Origin: Rhodocyclaceae bacterium UBA5602
GTDB taxonomy: Bacteria > Pseudomonadota > Gammaproteobacteria > Burkholderiales > Rhodocyclaceae
Length of the DNA stretch: 30,614 nt
NCBI GenBank assembly: GCA_002424865.1
Contig: DILC01000026.1
Location: 1 to 30,614, forward strand
Direction of reading: 5' to 3'
Every line of letters begins with the position of its first letter. Positions within the stretch are counted from its first letter, which is position 1. Below the pieces are notes generated by a model that was not told where the DNA came from, ran no database searches, and worked only from the letters and a program-made list of their open reading frames with translations. Below are positions 15,667 to 23,410 of the stretch, in pieces. Position numbers and translations under genes: made by a program.

Positions 15667-16743
15667 TCAGCTCGTCGGCAGGCGTTGAAAATTGTCGGCC
15701 TCAACCCAGCGCTTGATGCGGTTAGCATCCCCTACACGCGTCATTTTGCCCACTGAGTCCAACAGCACAATGATGGTAGGTTTGCTGTTGATCCAGGCTT
15801 GCATGACGAGGCAACGGCCGGCCTCGCTGATGTATCCAGTTTTGGATAAGCCAATTTGCCAGGCCGAGCTTTTAACCAGCGCATTGGTGTTATGAAATTG
15901 CTGCGTGCGGCCGGCTACAGTCACTTGATCCTCAACTGTCGTTGTAAATTCGCGAATCAACGGATAGTGATGCGCGGCATCAACCATTTTGGCCAAATCG
16001 CGAGGACTGGAAACATTCGCAGGGGTAAGACCCGTCGGATCAAAGAACCTGGTATCCGTCAAGCCCAGCGCACGGGCTTTTGCGTTCATCGCCGCCACAA
16101 ATGCAGGCTGGCCACCCGTATAGTGCCGGGATAAAGCCGAAGCCGCCCGATTCTCGGAAGACATCAACGCCAGACGCAGCATTTCTTCACGCGACAAGGC
16201 CGTCCCTACCGTCAAGCGCGAATGCGTGCCTTTGAGCGTATCAATATCCTCAGTGCCTATGGATAACATCTCATGCAAATCTGGCCGGGCATCCAGCGCA
16301 ACCATCGCCGTCATGAGCTTGGTGATCGAAGCAATGGGCAAAACCGCCTGGGCATTTTTTTCGTACAGCACCTCGCCGGTTTGCTGATCCTGCACCAGCA
16401 CAGCGGAGGATTGCAGCGCCAGGCCGCGGGCATGCGTTGTAGCGCGGAACTCAGGTGGCGTGGCAGTCACATCAGCTTGCGCACTGCTCACGTGTGCTTG
16501 ACGGCTAACGCGCCTTACTGTGGCTGACTGCTTGTGTTTGGCCAGCGGTTTTCTGGTTTGCCGCGCAAGCTTTTTTTGCGCAGGCTGTTTACTCGCTGAA
16601 ACATGCCGCTTTTTTTTTGCCGACGTTTTCACCGCGCTTTTCGCCACCGAAGTATCGCCCTGCGTCGCTTGCGCAGCCACGAAGGCAGGTGCACCAAGAC
16701 CCATCACACCGGCAGCAACAAGCATCAGAATTAATTTTTTCAT
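15667..16743 (-). CDS. pbpG: D-alanyl-D-alanine endopeptidase (PBP7-type, peptidase S11)
   Basis: This is a periplasmic serine peptidase of murein remodelling, 358 residues. A signal peptide (about 1-24, cleavage near FVAAQA) is followed by an unusually basic, low-complexity stretch (about 33-85, many Lys and Arg) and then the S11 catalytic domain. Active-site motifs are complete: SITK (Ser139, Lys142), SEN (196-198) and KTG (301-303), the last in the form GLSKTGYISEAG typical of PBP7 endopeptidases, not PBP5 carboxypeptidases. ATG 16743 has a good SD (AAGG, five nt spacing). The basic linker may bind anionic wall polymers or nucleic acids; that is inference. The next minus-strand gene upstream is a patatin-like lipase. 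Confidence 0.92.
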   Translation of the reverse strand: MKKLILMLVAAGVMGLGAPAFVAAQATQGDTSVAKSAVKTSAKKKRHVSASKQPAQKKLARQTRKPLAKHKQSATVRRVSRQAHVSSAQADVTATPPEFRATTHARGLALQSSAVLVQDQQTGEVLYEKNAQAVLPIASITKLMTAMVALDARPDLHEMLSIGTEDIDTLKGTHSRLTVGTALSREEMLRLALMSSENRAASALSRHYTGGQPAFVAAMNAKARALGLTDTRFFDPTGLTPANVSSPRDLAKMVDAAHHYPLIREFTTTVEDQVTVAGRTQQFHNTNALVKSSAWQIGLSKTGYISEAGRCLVMQAWINSKPTIIVLLDSVGKMTRVGDANRIKRWVEADNFQRLPTS

Positions 16744-16788
16744 GGCTACCTTCCCACATAACGTCCATATTTTAATGTTATCACCAAC

Positions 16789-16809
16789 AAGCCATCACAA
16801 GGCTTTTTT
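16789..16809 (+). terminator. Small hairpin with T-tract between the pbpG-like and patatin genes
   Basis: The stem AAGCC (16789-16793) and GGCTT (16801-16805) enclose a seven-nt loop and run into six T. It has terminator form only on the plus strand, yet both flanking genes are on the minus strand. It may be fortuitous, may stop antisense transcripts into the patatin gene, or may sit in the pbpG leader. Confidence 0.3.
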
Positions 16810-16833
16810 AATTAGCTGGTTAGATATGGAATC

Positions 16834-18021
16834 TCAAGCGAAATCTTGAATTTGGTCGTGATCGTCGCAGGTTCTTGGGGAAGTTTCAATGCCCAGAAAT
16901 TTTATCAACTGCTCGCGCTGAGCCATCGCATCCCGATACCCCAAATCAACCAGTTGCTTAGTATACGCTCGCTCGAACAAGAGATAACTGGCCAACGCAC
17001 CTTCCCGGCGGCTCATCGCACCGATGCTACGCAACAGTATTCTGATCACCCAGGGCAAGGCTTTGGTGTTAAGCGCGGCCAGGGCATCGAGCCGCTCGGA
17101 TGGCGAAACCACCAATACTTCTATGGGGCGCAATGTGGTGCCCTGTCCTTCGCGAACACGCTCGGGGATGAGCGAAATGGTGTGATTGATGCGGATCAGC
17201 CGTTCAATATCCACAGACAGGCTATCGAGAAAAATACTGGCCAAGACGTGGCCACCGATTTGCGCGAGTGAAGGATATGTCACCCACTTCGGGCGCGCAT
17301 TCTCTTCATGTGTCCGCCCGTTGCCAACCACCAGCACCTTATCCGCCCCCAAATGAATCGCTGGTGAAATCGGCGCATTTTGCCGCATGGATCCATCGCC
17401 AAACCATTCTCGATTCACCCTGACTGCCGGAAAAATAAACGGAATGGCACTGGATGCCAATAAATGGTCCACCGTAAGCTTGACATGCGCACTTACGCGC
17501 TGGCTGCGTTGCCAGGCTTGCGAATCTGCAGGGCCCTGGAAAAAAGTCACGCTCTGCCCGCTCGAATAACCTGAGCAAGTGATGCTCACTGAATGCAGCG
17601 CCTGACGCTCAATTGCCTGGTCAATGCGGGAAAAATTCAAACTATCCGTTAATAATTGACGCAACGGCGCATTGTCCAGCAATGACTTGGGCGCGCGGTG
17701 GGTGAGCCAGCTAAACATCAACGCCGTGAACCAACTGGCGCCCGACGAGAGGACGCCTAAAAAATCGGTGCGATACACCTGATGGGCTGAAAAGTTTTCC
17801 CACACATAGCTAAGATGATCCACCCCTGCGCCAAAATTCTCCGCCCAGGAGGCCATGGTGGCAGCGTTGATGGCGCCAGCGGAGGTACCGCAATAAATAT
17901 GAAAAGGATTTTTGCGCGGCTCAGGCAATAACTCACGCACGGCTTTGAGCACCCCGACCTGATAAGCGGCGCGCGCGCCACCACCGGTCAAAATCAATGC
18001 AATTCGCGGTTTTTTGTTCAT
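16834..18021 (-). CDS. Patatin-like phospholipase family protein
   Basis: This 395-residue protein has the patatin hydrolase fold: the Gly-rich oxyanion-hole loop ALILTGGGARAAYQVGVLKA, the nucleophile elbow GTSAGA (Ser47 counting from ATG 18021) and the catalytic Asp in FGDGSMRQ (about residue 209), where most relatives have DGG or DGA. No signal peptide or transmembrane helix is evident, so a cytosolic or membrane-peripheral lipid acyl hydrolase is inferred; the substrate is unknown. ATG 18021 (Met-Asn-Lys-Lys) was preferred over an in-frame TTG 15 nt upstream. It could share transcription with the pbpG-like gene 90 bp downstream, suggesting an envelope role. Confidence 0.9.
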   Translation of the reverse strand: MNKKPRIALILTGGGARAAYQVGVLKAVRELLPEPRKNPFHIYCGTSAGAINAATMASWAENFGAGVDHLSYVWENFSAHQVYRTDFLGVLSSGASWFTALMFSWLTHRAPKSLLDNAPLRQLLTDSLNFSRIDQAIERQALHSVSITCSGYSSGQSVTFFQGPADSQAWQRSQRVSAHVKLTVDHLLASSAIPFIFPAVRVNREWFGDGSMRQNAPISPAIHLGADKVLVVGNGRTHEENARPKWVTYPSLAQIGGHVLASIFLDSLSVDIERLIRINHTISLIPERVREGQGTTLRPIEVLVVSPSERLDALAALNTKALPWVIRILLRSIGAMSRREGALASYLLFERAYTKQLVDLGYRDAMAQREQLIKFLGIETSPRTCDDHDQIQDFA

Positions 18022-18125
18022 GAGTATCCCATTCAACGCGCTGGACGCCCTGGCGGACGCATTTTGCTTGATCCATCTGATCCGCTCGATCCATTAGCGG
18101 CGAGCAGTGCGCCATTCTAATGAAC

Positions 18126-18151
18126 GCCGTCCCGCCAACGCCGATTTTTTT
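18126..18151 (+). repeat. Dispersed 24-bp core repeat (copy C)
   Basis: This copy reads GCCGTCCCGCCAACGCCGAT followed by six more T, two substitutions from the consensus. It lies about 100 bp upstream of the patatin start codon, oriented towards pckG and away from the patatin gene. Confidence 0.6.
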
Positions 18152-18300
18152 GCAAAGCCTGGGAAAACAAGCGCTACACAAACAAAAAATACTGCCCGGC
18201 CTGGACTTAACCTCAGTCAACGCTCACAAAACAGCTTAAAACCCTCACAACTCCACCCTGTCGGCCACGATAGCCAATGAAAACCCTCCCTATTTTCCCA

Positions 18301-18406
18301 TGGTATATTGAGCGCTGATGAAAATCCTATGTCATACCCAAGATGGCTGCCCAACACCTACCCCGAGTTATGGCAGCGTCCGCCATGTTCTGAACATGCG
18401 GTTTTT
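18301..18406 (+). ncRNA. Candidate short terminated leader or small RNA upstream of pckG
   Basis: An extended -10 element TGGTATATT (18301-18309), with no good -35, precedes about 90 nt that end in a strong hairpin. CCGC (18380-18383) pairs with GCGG (18398-18401) and ATGTT with AACAT, with one bulged C and loop CTG, followed by five T (18402-18406). The same stretch begins a 39-codon open frame (ATG 18318, stop 18435-18437) that reads through the hairpin. It could be an sRNA, an attenuated leader of pckG or a chance combination; transcription is not shown. Confidence 0.35.
18380..18406 (+). terminator. Intrinsic-terminator-like hairpin in the pckG upstream region
   Basis: The nine-bp stem with one bulge and three-nt loop (18380-18401) is immediately followed by TTTTT. 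It lies 205 bp before pckG on the same strand, with no annotated gene upstream on that strand to terminate, which is why an attenuator or sRNA end is considered. Confidence 0.5.
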
Positions 18407-18521
18407 GGCAGTCCCTGATTACCACCCTGATCACTGACTGGCCAATCAATGCATAGCGGTATAGCAGCAGGTTAATGGCTGAAAGTAATCGCTACAAAGG
18501 ATCACATTTAAAAAAACAATC

Positions 18522-18588
18522 TGACGGCCATGACCGTCAAAGCTTATTTATAAAAATCAGCGCACGATAAGCAACGAAAAAATCGTGC
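18522..18588 (+). promoter_or_regulatory. Paired inverted repeats in the immediate pckG upstream region
   Basis: TGACGG-6-CCGTCA (18522-18539) is followed by the A/T-rich TTATTTATAAAAA, which could supply a -10. GCACGAT-13-ATCGTGC (18562-18588) ends eight nt before the pckG SD (GGAGA, 18596-18600). The first could be an operator, the second a 5'-UTR stem controlling or stabilising the message. The regulator is unknown. Confidence 0.4.
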
Positions 18589-18611
18589 CCCTTTTGGAGA
18601 ACTTTTGAAAC

Positions 18612-20441
18612 ATGAACAGCGAAGCACCCAACAACATTCCTGACCATATCAAGCACGGCAAACTCATCCAATGGGTGAATGAAGTAGCCTCGCTGACTGA
18701 GCCTGACCGGATTCACTGGTGCGATGGATCAAAAGAAGAAGCTGATGCGATCTTCGCACAAATGGTCGCAACTGGCAGCATAAAAAAGCTCAACCCCGCC
18801 AAGCGGCCGAATTCCTACCTTGCATTGTCTGATCCATCGGATGTCGCCCGCGTGGAAGACCGCACCTACGTTTGCACCACAGACCCGGAAGATGCTGGCC
18901 CCAATAACAACTGGGAAAGCCCCGCCAGGATGAAGGACACGCTGTGCGGCCTGTTCAAAGGCTGCATGCGCGGCCGCACCTTGTATGTCATTCCCTTCTC
19001 GATGGGCCCGATAGGCTCGCCCATTGCCCACATCGGTATTGAACTCTCGGACAGCCCCTATGTTGTCGTCAATATGCGCATCATGACGCGCATGGGGCGC
19101 GCGGTGTTTGATCAACTCGGCGCCGATGGCGAGTTTGTGCCCTGCCTGCACAGCGTAGGCCACCCCTTGCAACCCGGCCAGGCCGATGTGAGATGGCCAT
19201 GCAACCCGACCAAATACATCTGTCATTTCCCGGAAACCCGCGAAATCTGGTCATTTGGCTCAGGTTACGGTGGTAACGCCCTGCTCGGCAAAAAATGCTT
19301 TGCCTTGCGCATCGCCTCCACCATGGCGCGGGACGAAGGCTGGCTGGCCGAACACATGCTCATCCTCGGTGTGGAATCGCCTGAAGGCGAAAAGTCCTAT
19401 GTCGCCGCGGCCTTTCCTTCGGCCTGCGGCAAAACCAACTTTGCCATGCTGATCCCCCCGCAAAGCCTGGGCGGCTGGAAAGTGACCACCGTCGGCGACG
19501 ATATTGCCTGGATCAAACCCGGCAAAGACGGGCGGCTGTATGCCATCAATCCAGAAGCCGGTTTTTTTGGTGTGGCGCCAGGCACATCGGAAAAAACCAA
19601 TTTCAATGCCATGGCCACCCTGCAGGAAAATATCATTTTCACCAACGTTGCCTTAACGGACGATGGCGATGTCTGGTGGGAAGGCATGAGCAAAGAGCCG
19701 CCCGCGCATTTGACCGACTGGCAGGGCAAGGACTGGACGCCGGAAGATGGCAAGTCTGGCCGCAAAGCCGCCCACCCCAATTCACGCTTTACCGCGCCCG
19801 CCGCGCAGTGCCCGTCCATTGATCCAGACTGGGAAAGCCCGGTTGGCGTGCCCATTTCTGCCTTTGTCTTTGGTGGCCGCCGCGCCACCACCGTGCCGCT
19901 CGTCTTTGAAGCCTTCAACTGGAACTACGGCGTCTATATGGCCGCCACGCTAGGCTCGGAAACCACCGCTGCTGCGACCGGCGCGCAAGGCATTGTGCGC
20001 CGCGACCCGTTTGCCATGCTGCCGTTCTGCGGCTATCACATGGGCGACTATTTCAACCACTGGCTGAAAATTGGCCACCAGATCCAAAATTCACCCAAAA
20101 TTTTCACGGTTAACTGGTTCCGCCAGGATAATGATGGCAACTTCATGTGGCCAGGCTTTGGTGAAAACATGCGTGTTTTAAAATGGATCGTCGAGCGCTG
20201 CCGTGGCCGCGTAGACGCCAGGCAAACGCCCTTGGGTTGGGTTCCCGCGTATGAAAACATTGACTGGAGCGGCAATGAAGGCATATCCAAGGAAGCCTTC
20301 GAGGCTTTGGCTGCCATTGATATTGACGCCTGGCGCGAGGAATTAAAGCAGCATGGCGACTGGTTCGAGAAACTAAAAAGCCGCATGCCAGAAGACCTCA
20401 TGAAGAAACGCGATCAATTTGAACTGGCGCTGGACGACTGA
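18612..20441 (+). CDS. pckG: Phosphoenolpyruvate carboxykinase (GTP)
   Basis: This cytosolic enzyme converts oxaloacetate and GTP to PEP, GDP and CO2, the first step of gluconeogenesis, or runs in reverse under some conditions. The 609-residue size and motifs mark the GTP class, not the ATP class: SDPSDVARVEDRTYV, YVIPFSMGPIGSP, the kinase-1a P-loop FPSACGKTNFAM (about 268-279) with the hyper-reactive Cys272, TVGDDIAWIK for the metal-binding Asp, FGGRRATTVPL, and NWFRQDNDGNFMWPGFGENM. Start ATG 18612 has GGAGA 11 nt upstream. It has its own long leader with inverted repeats and a strong terminator, so it is probably monocistronic and regulated by carbon source (inference). Confidence 0.97.
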   Translation: MNSEAPNNIPDHIKHGKLIQWVNEVASLTEPDRIHWCDGSKEEADAIFAQMVATGSIKKLNPAKRPNSYLALSDPSDVARVEDRTYVCTTDPEDAGPNNNWESPARMKDTLCGLFKGCMRGRTLYVIPFSMGPIGSPIAHIGIELSDSPYVVVNMRIMTRMGRAVFDQLGADGEFVPCLHSVGHPLQPGQADVRWPCNPTKYICHFPETREIWSFGSGYGGNALLGKKCFALRIASTMARDEGWLAEHMLILGVESPEGEKSYVAAAFPSACGKTNFAMLIPPQSLGGWKVTTVGDDIAWIKPGKDGRLYAINPEAGFFGVAPGTSEKTNFNAMATLQENIIFTNVALTDDGDVWWEGMSKEPPAHLTDWQGKDWTPEDGKSGRKAAHPNSRFTAPAAQCPSIDPDWESPVGVPISAFVFGGRRATTVPLVFEAFNWNYGVYMAATLGSETTAAATGAQGIVRRDPFAMLPFCGYHMGDYFNHWLKIGHQIQNSPKIFTVNWFRQDNDGNFMWPGFGENMRVLKWIVERCRGRVDARQTPLGWVPAYENIDWSGNEGISKEAFEALAAIDIDAWREELKQHGDWFEKLKSRMPEDLMKKRDQFELALDD

Positions 20442-20460
20442 CAATCTCAGCCGCAGGGGA

Positions 20461-20499
20461 AAAACCGGCTAATCGCATTCACGATCAGCCGGTTTTTTT
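20461..20499 (+). terminator. Bidirectional intrinsic terminator after pckG
   Basis: AAACCGGCT pairs with AGCCGGTTT around an inner ATCG/CGAT stem and a CATTCA loop, followed by a run of seven T. The left side begins with five A, so on the minus strand it is also followed by T residues. It serves pckG and lies about 115 bp beyond the end of the convergent pabBC gene, which it could also serve. Confidence 0.9.
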
Positions 20500-20614
20500 A
20501 GCCATTATTTAGCCTGGAAACCGCCGCTGGACGCATCCGCTGGCGAGTGAAGCAAAAGAGGAAAAATTCAGTCCCCATCAGCGGTTCAACGGCATGGGAA
20601 ACGAAAACTGAGAT

Positions 20615-22498
20615 TTACAGGTTGAATGGCCAAACCACTTTGGCAGGCAAGGCGCCACGCAATGCGTTGCACACCACAACAGCTTCTGCCATGCGCAAGT
20701 CATCCATTGTCAGCAATTTTTCACGCGCCGACCAAGTGGCATCATTCAACATTACCTGACGCATCACGCCTGGCAAAAGACCACAGGCGAGCGGCGGCGT
20801 ATACCACCGCCCGGCTTGCTTGATGAACACATTGCTGCGCGCCCCTTCGGTGAGCTCGCCACGCGGGTTAAAAAACAGCATATCAAACGCGCCCGCCGCT
20901 TCTGCCGCGCGCCAGGCCGCATCGTAAGCTGCGCGGTACGTGGTTTTATGCCGTAAAAAAAACGCCTCGATTTTCACGGGGGCTTTGGCAACGAGCACCC
21001 TCACCTGCCCTTGCTGCACTGCGAGCGGCCGCAAAGGAACTAATTGAGTGGCAATCTGCCCGCCCTGGCTTAATGCCAAACGCAAACGATGCGGCTTGCC
21101 AGGCGTCTGGCCTATAGAGGCACAAGCGGCATGAATCGCTTTGCGTATTTTTTCTGCGTCAAAAATAAAACCAAAATACGCCGCAGAAGCGGCCAGGCGC
21201 TGCATATGCAATTCAAGATAGGGACAGCCCGCATCGCTTGCCAGCAGCGTCTCGAATAATTCAAACTCATGCGACAAGCCGGTTAAAAACTGTGCTTTGA
21301 TTCCGCATTCCAGAAACTCTGCTTTGGCCGTGCTGTCCTGCACTATCCCTGCCCCCACACCCATGATGCCGCTGCGTTGTCCATCGGGTTGAGGTTTGTC
21401 CAGCACCAAGGTACGAATGGGCACAGACAAACAAAAATCGCCCATGGCCGGCCCAGCGCGCTGCCCGCCGGTTTTCGGCAGCGCATCAAACCACCCCAAA
21501 GCACCGGTGTAATAACCGCGTGGCGATGGTTCCAAGGACCGAATAATCTCCAATGTGCGCCGCTTGGGTGCGCCGGTGACCGAGCCGGAAGGCAAGAGCG
21601 CAGTGAGCACATCAAGCAAAGGACATGTGGGCGCAACCCGCGCTTCAACAGTCGACGTCATCTGCAACACATTGCCATACCGCGCGACTTGAAACAACTC
21701 GGGCACGCGCACTGTCCCGGATAATGCAACGCGCCCCAAGTCATTGCGCAGCAAATCGACAATCATCACATTTTCCGCGCGGTTTTTGGGGTCACGAGCC
21801 AGCTGCCGTGCATTAGCGGCATTCGCCGCAAGATCGTCAGACGCCGCCGCCGTGCCTTTCATCGGGAGGGTGAGCAACTGCCCGGCTTGGTGCTTGACCG
21901 CCAGTTCGGGCGAAAAAGACAACACGGTGCGGCCATCGGGCAAGTTGATCAAGGCGCCAAAGGGTACAGGCTGGCGTTTTTTCAAGCGCTGATACAAACG
22001 CAACACACCGCCATAGGTCGACAATTGCAGCCGATAGGTGTAATTCACCTGATAAGTATCCCCAGCCGCAATCGCCCGATGGATCTCCGCAATGGCTGCG
22101 GCGAAAGCAGCTTCATCCACACTGGGCGAAACCTGCGTGATGCCGGCAAGAGGCATTTCATTGGCAGCGTGCCGCGCCAGCCACGCATCCACCGCTACGG
22201 CCGATAAACGCTCAACATGCCCAAAGAGCAAAACCTGGGCTAGCTCTTTTTCTGCGCGCCGCCCCATGTCCACGCCTTGCAAGGCGGCGCCCAACTCAAA
22301 CGAGAACAAAGCCACCGCATGCAAGCCTTCTCGCTGGCCTTGCTGCATTAACGCCAACAACTGAGGAAAATCATCCGCCATCATGCAGCAAAAGGATCGA
22401 ACTAACCGGGTATACAGCCGCGAAGTCGGCGTAGCGGCGCTCGCCTCGCTATCGTCGAGCAGCGCAAAGCATTGACCACCAAAAGATTGGGCCTGCAA
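20615..22498 (-). CDS. pabB: Aminodeoxychorismate synthase component I fused to 4-amino-4-deoxychorismate lyase (PabBC)
   Basis: This is a two-domain folate-pathway enzyme. The N-terminal chorismate-binding half (about 1-410) makes aminodeoxychorismate. It shows GDTYQVNYTYR, SFSPE, the PMKGT motif whose Lys distinguishes PabB from TrpE, ENVMIVDLLRNDLGR, and PSGSVTGAPKRRTLEIIRSLE. The C-terminal class IV aminotransferase half (about 411-627) cleaves it to p-aminobenzoate, with the PLP lysine in LRHKTTYR and LTEGARSNVF, PLACGLLPGVMR. Start: TTG 22498 is preceded by an ideal SD (GAGGTG, six nt spacing) that sits on the stop codon of the upstream methyltransferase, so translation is coupled. A GTG at 22507 and a TTG at 22519 are alternatives. 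The amidotransferase subunit PabA is not encoded nearby. Confidence 0.93.
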   Translation of the reverse strand: MQAQSFGGQCFALLDDSEASAATPTSRLYTRLVRSFCCMMADDFPQLLALMQQGQREGLHAVALFSFELGAALQGVDMGRRAEKELAQVLLFGHVERLSAVAVDAWLARHAANEMPLAGITQVSPSVDEAAFAAAIAEIHRAIAAGDTYQVNYTYRLQLSTYGGVLRLYQRLKKRQPVPFGALINLPDGRTVLSFSPELAVKHQAGQLLTLPMKGTAAASDDLAANAANARQLARDPKNRAENVMIVDLLRNDLGRVALSGTVRVPELFQVARYGNVLQMTSTVEARVAPTCPLLDVLTALLPSGSVTGAPKRRTLEIIRSLEPSPRGYYTGALGWFDALPKTGGQRAGPAMGDFCLSVPIRTLVLDKPQPDGQRSGIMGVGAGIVQDSTAKAEFLECGIKAQFLTGLSHEFELFETLLASDAGCPYLELHMQRLAASAAYFGFIFDAEKIRKAIHAACASIGQTPGKPHRLRLALSQGGQIATQLVPLRPLAVQQGQVRVLVAKAPVKIEAFFLRHKTTYRAAYDAAWRAAEAAGAFDMLFFNPRGELTEGARSNVFIKQAGRWYTPPLACGLLPGVMRQVMLNDATWSAREKLLTMDDLRMAEAVVVCNALRGALPAKVVWPFNL

Positions 22499-22508
22499 GA
22501 CGACCACC

Positions 22509-23375
22509 TCAATACACAAACCGGGGCAAAAGCTCTGGCAGATTCAATTCCTGCAAAATCTGCTCCGCCCGTTGCCGCGCATTGCCTCGTGGCGACTGGC
22601 CACGACGGGCGATGATCAATTCATTTTTCATCGAATGCTCCCAACCGACAAGCTCAGTGACTGTCAGCGTATAACCATGCGATTCCAGCAACAGGCAACG
22701 CAACACATTGGTGAGCTGGCTGCCAAATTCCCGCGTGTGAATCGGATGCCGCCAAATTTCCGCCAAGGGCGTTTTGGCTAATGACGCGCCTTTATTCTGC
22801 CGCAGGACCGAGGCCACCTCTGCCTGGCAGCAAGGCACCAGCACAATGAACTGCGCCTCTTTGCGCAAGGCGAAACGAATGGCATCGTCCGTCGCGGTAT
22901 CGCACGCATGCAATGCCGTGACCATTTGCACCTTGGCGGGCAGCTCGGGAGATGTCATCGAGTCTTCTACCGACAAATTCAAAAATGCCATGCGCGAAAA
23001 CGCCAGCTGACTAGCCAAGGCTTGTGATTGCGCCACCAGTTCAGCACGCCGCTCAATGCCGTACATCAGGCTTTGCGTGCCGCTAAGTTTGTTCCCATGG
23101 GGTTTTCCCTCATGAGGGTCCCCACTGATGCGTGGCTTGAAAAACAGGTCATACAAAATAAAGCCAAGGTAAGACTTGCCGGCGCCGTGATCGGCCACGC
23201 AGAACTCGCCACCGGCATCAACGAGTTCCAGCAACAGTGGCTCAATGAAGTGATAAAGGTGGTAAATCTGCTTCAACTTGCGGCGGCTATCCTGATTGAG
23301 CTTGCCATCGCGCGTCAAGATATGCAGCGCTTTTAACAAGTCCGCCGATTGTCCGGGTTTGATTTCAGCATTCAT
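22509..23375 (-). CDS. SAM-dependent methyltransferase, Methyltransf_32-like
   Basis: This 288-residue protein has a class I Rossmann methyltransferase core. Motif I is CVADHGAGKSYLGFILYDL, an acidic residue in GIERRAEL fits the SAM ribose contact, and TALHACDTATDDAI plus VLVPCCQAEV match the HACDTATD and PCC signatures of the Methyltransf_32 group that includes eukaryotic METTL25- and TRM13-like proteins. The substrate is unknown. ATG 23375 is favoured because the 13 residues that an ATG at 23414 would add are Gly/Cys-rich with uncommon codons. However, the 23414 ATG overlaps the upstream NYN stop as ATGA, so it cannot be dismissed. It sits between the NYN/LOTUS gene and pabBC in one operon, perhaps acting on RNA with the NYN protein (speculation). 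Confidence 0.85.
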   Translation of the reverse strand: MNAEIKPGQSADLLKALHILTRDGKLNQDSRRKLKQIYHLYHFIEPLLLELVDAGGEFCVADHGAGKSYLGFILYDLFFKPRISGDPHEGKPHGNKLSGTQSLMYGIERRAELVAQSQALASQLAFSRMAFLNLSVEDSMTSPELPAKVQMVTALHACDTATDDAIRFALRKEAQFIVLVPCCQAEVASVLRQNKGASLAKTPLAEIWRHPIHTREFGSQLTNVLRCLLLESHGYTLTVTELVGWEHSMKNELIIARRGQSPRGNARQRAEQILQELNLPELLPRFVY

Positions 23376-23410
23376 ATTGCACACACCGTCCGCTCGCGGT
23401 CCGCCGCAAT

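Larger units (their letters stand above)
18022..18611. other. 590-bp divergent region between the patatin and pckG genes
   Basis: No convincing protein-coding gene is visible. The left part carries a core repeat (18126-18151). The middle carries an extended -10 (18301-18309), a short open frame and a terminator-like hairpin (18380-18406). The right part carries two inverted repeats (18522-18539 and 18562-18588) just before the pckG start. It is the richest candidate regulatory region in the window. Confidence 0.6.
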
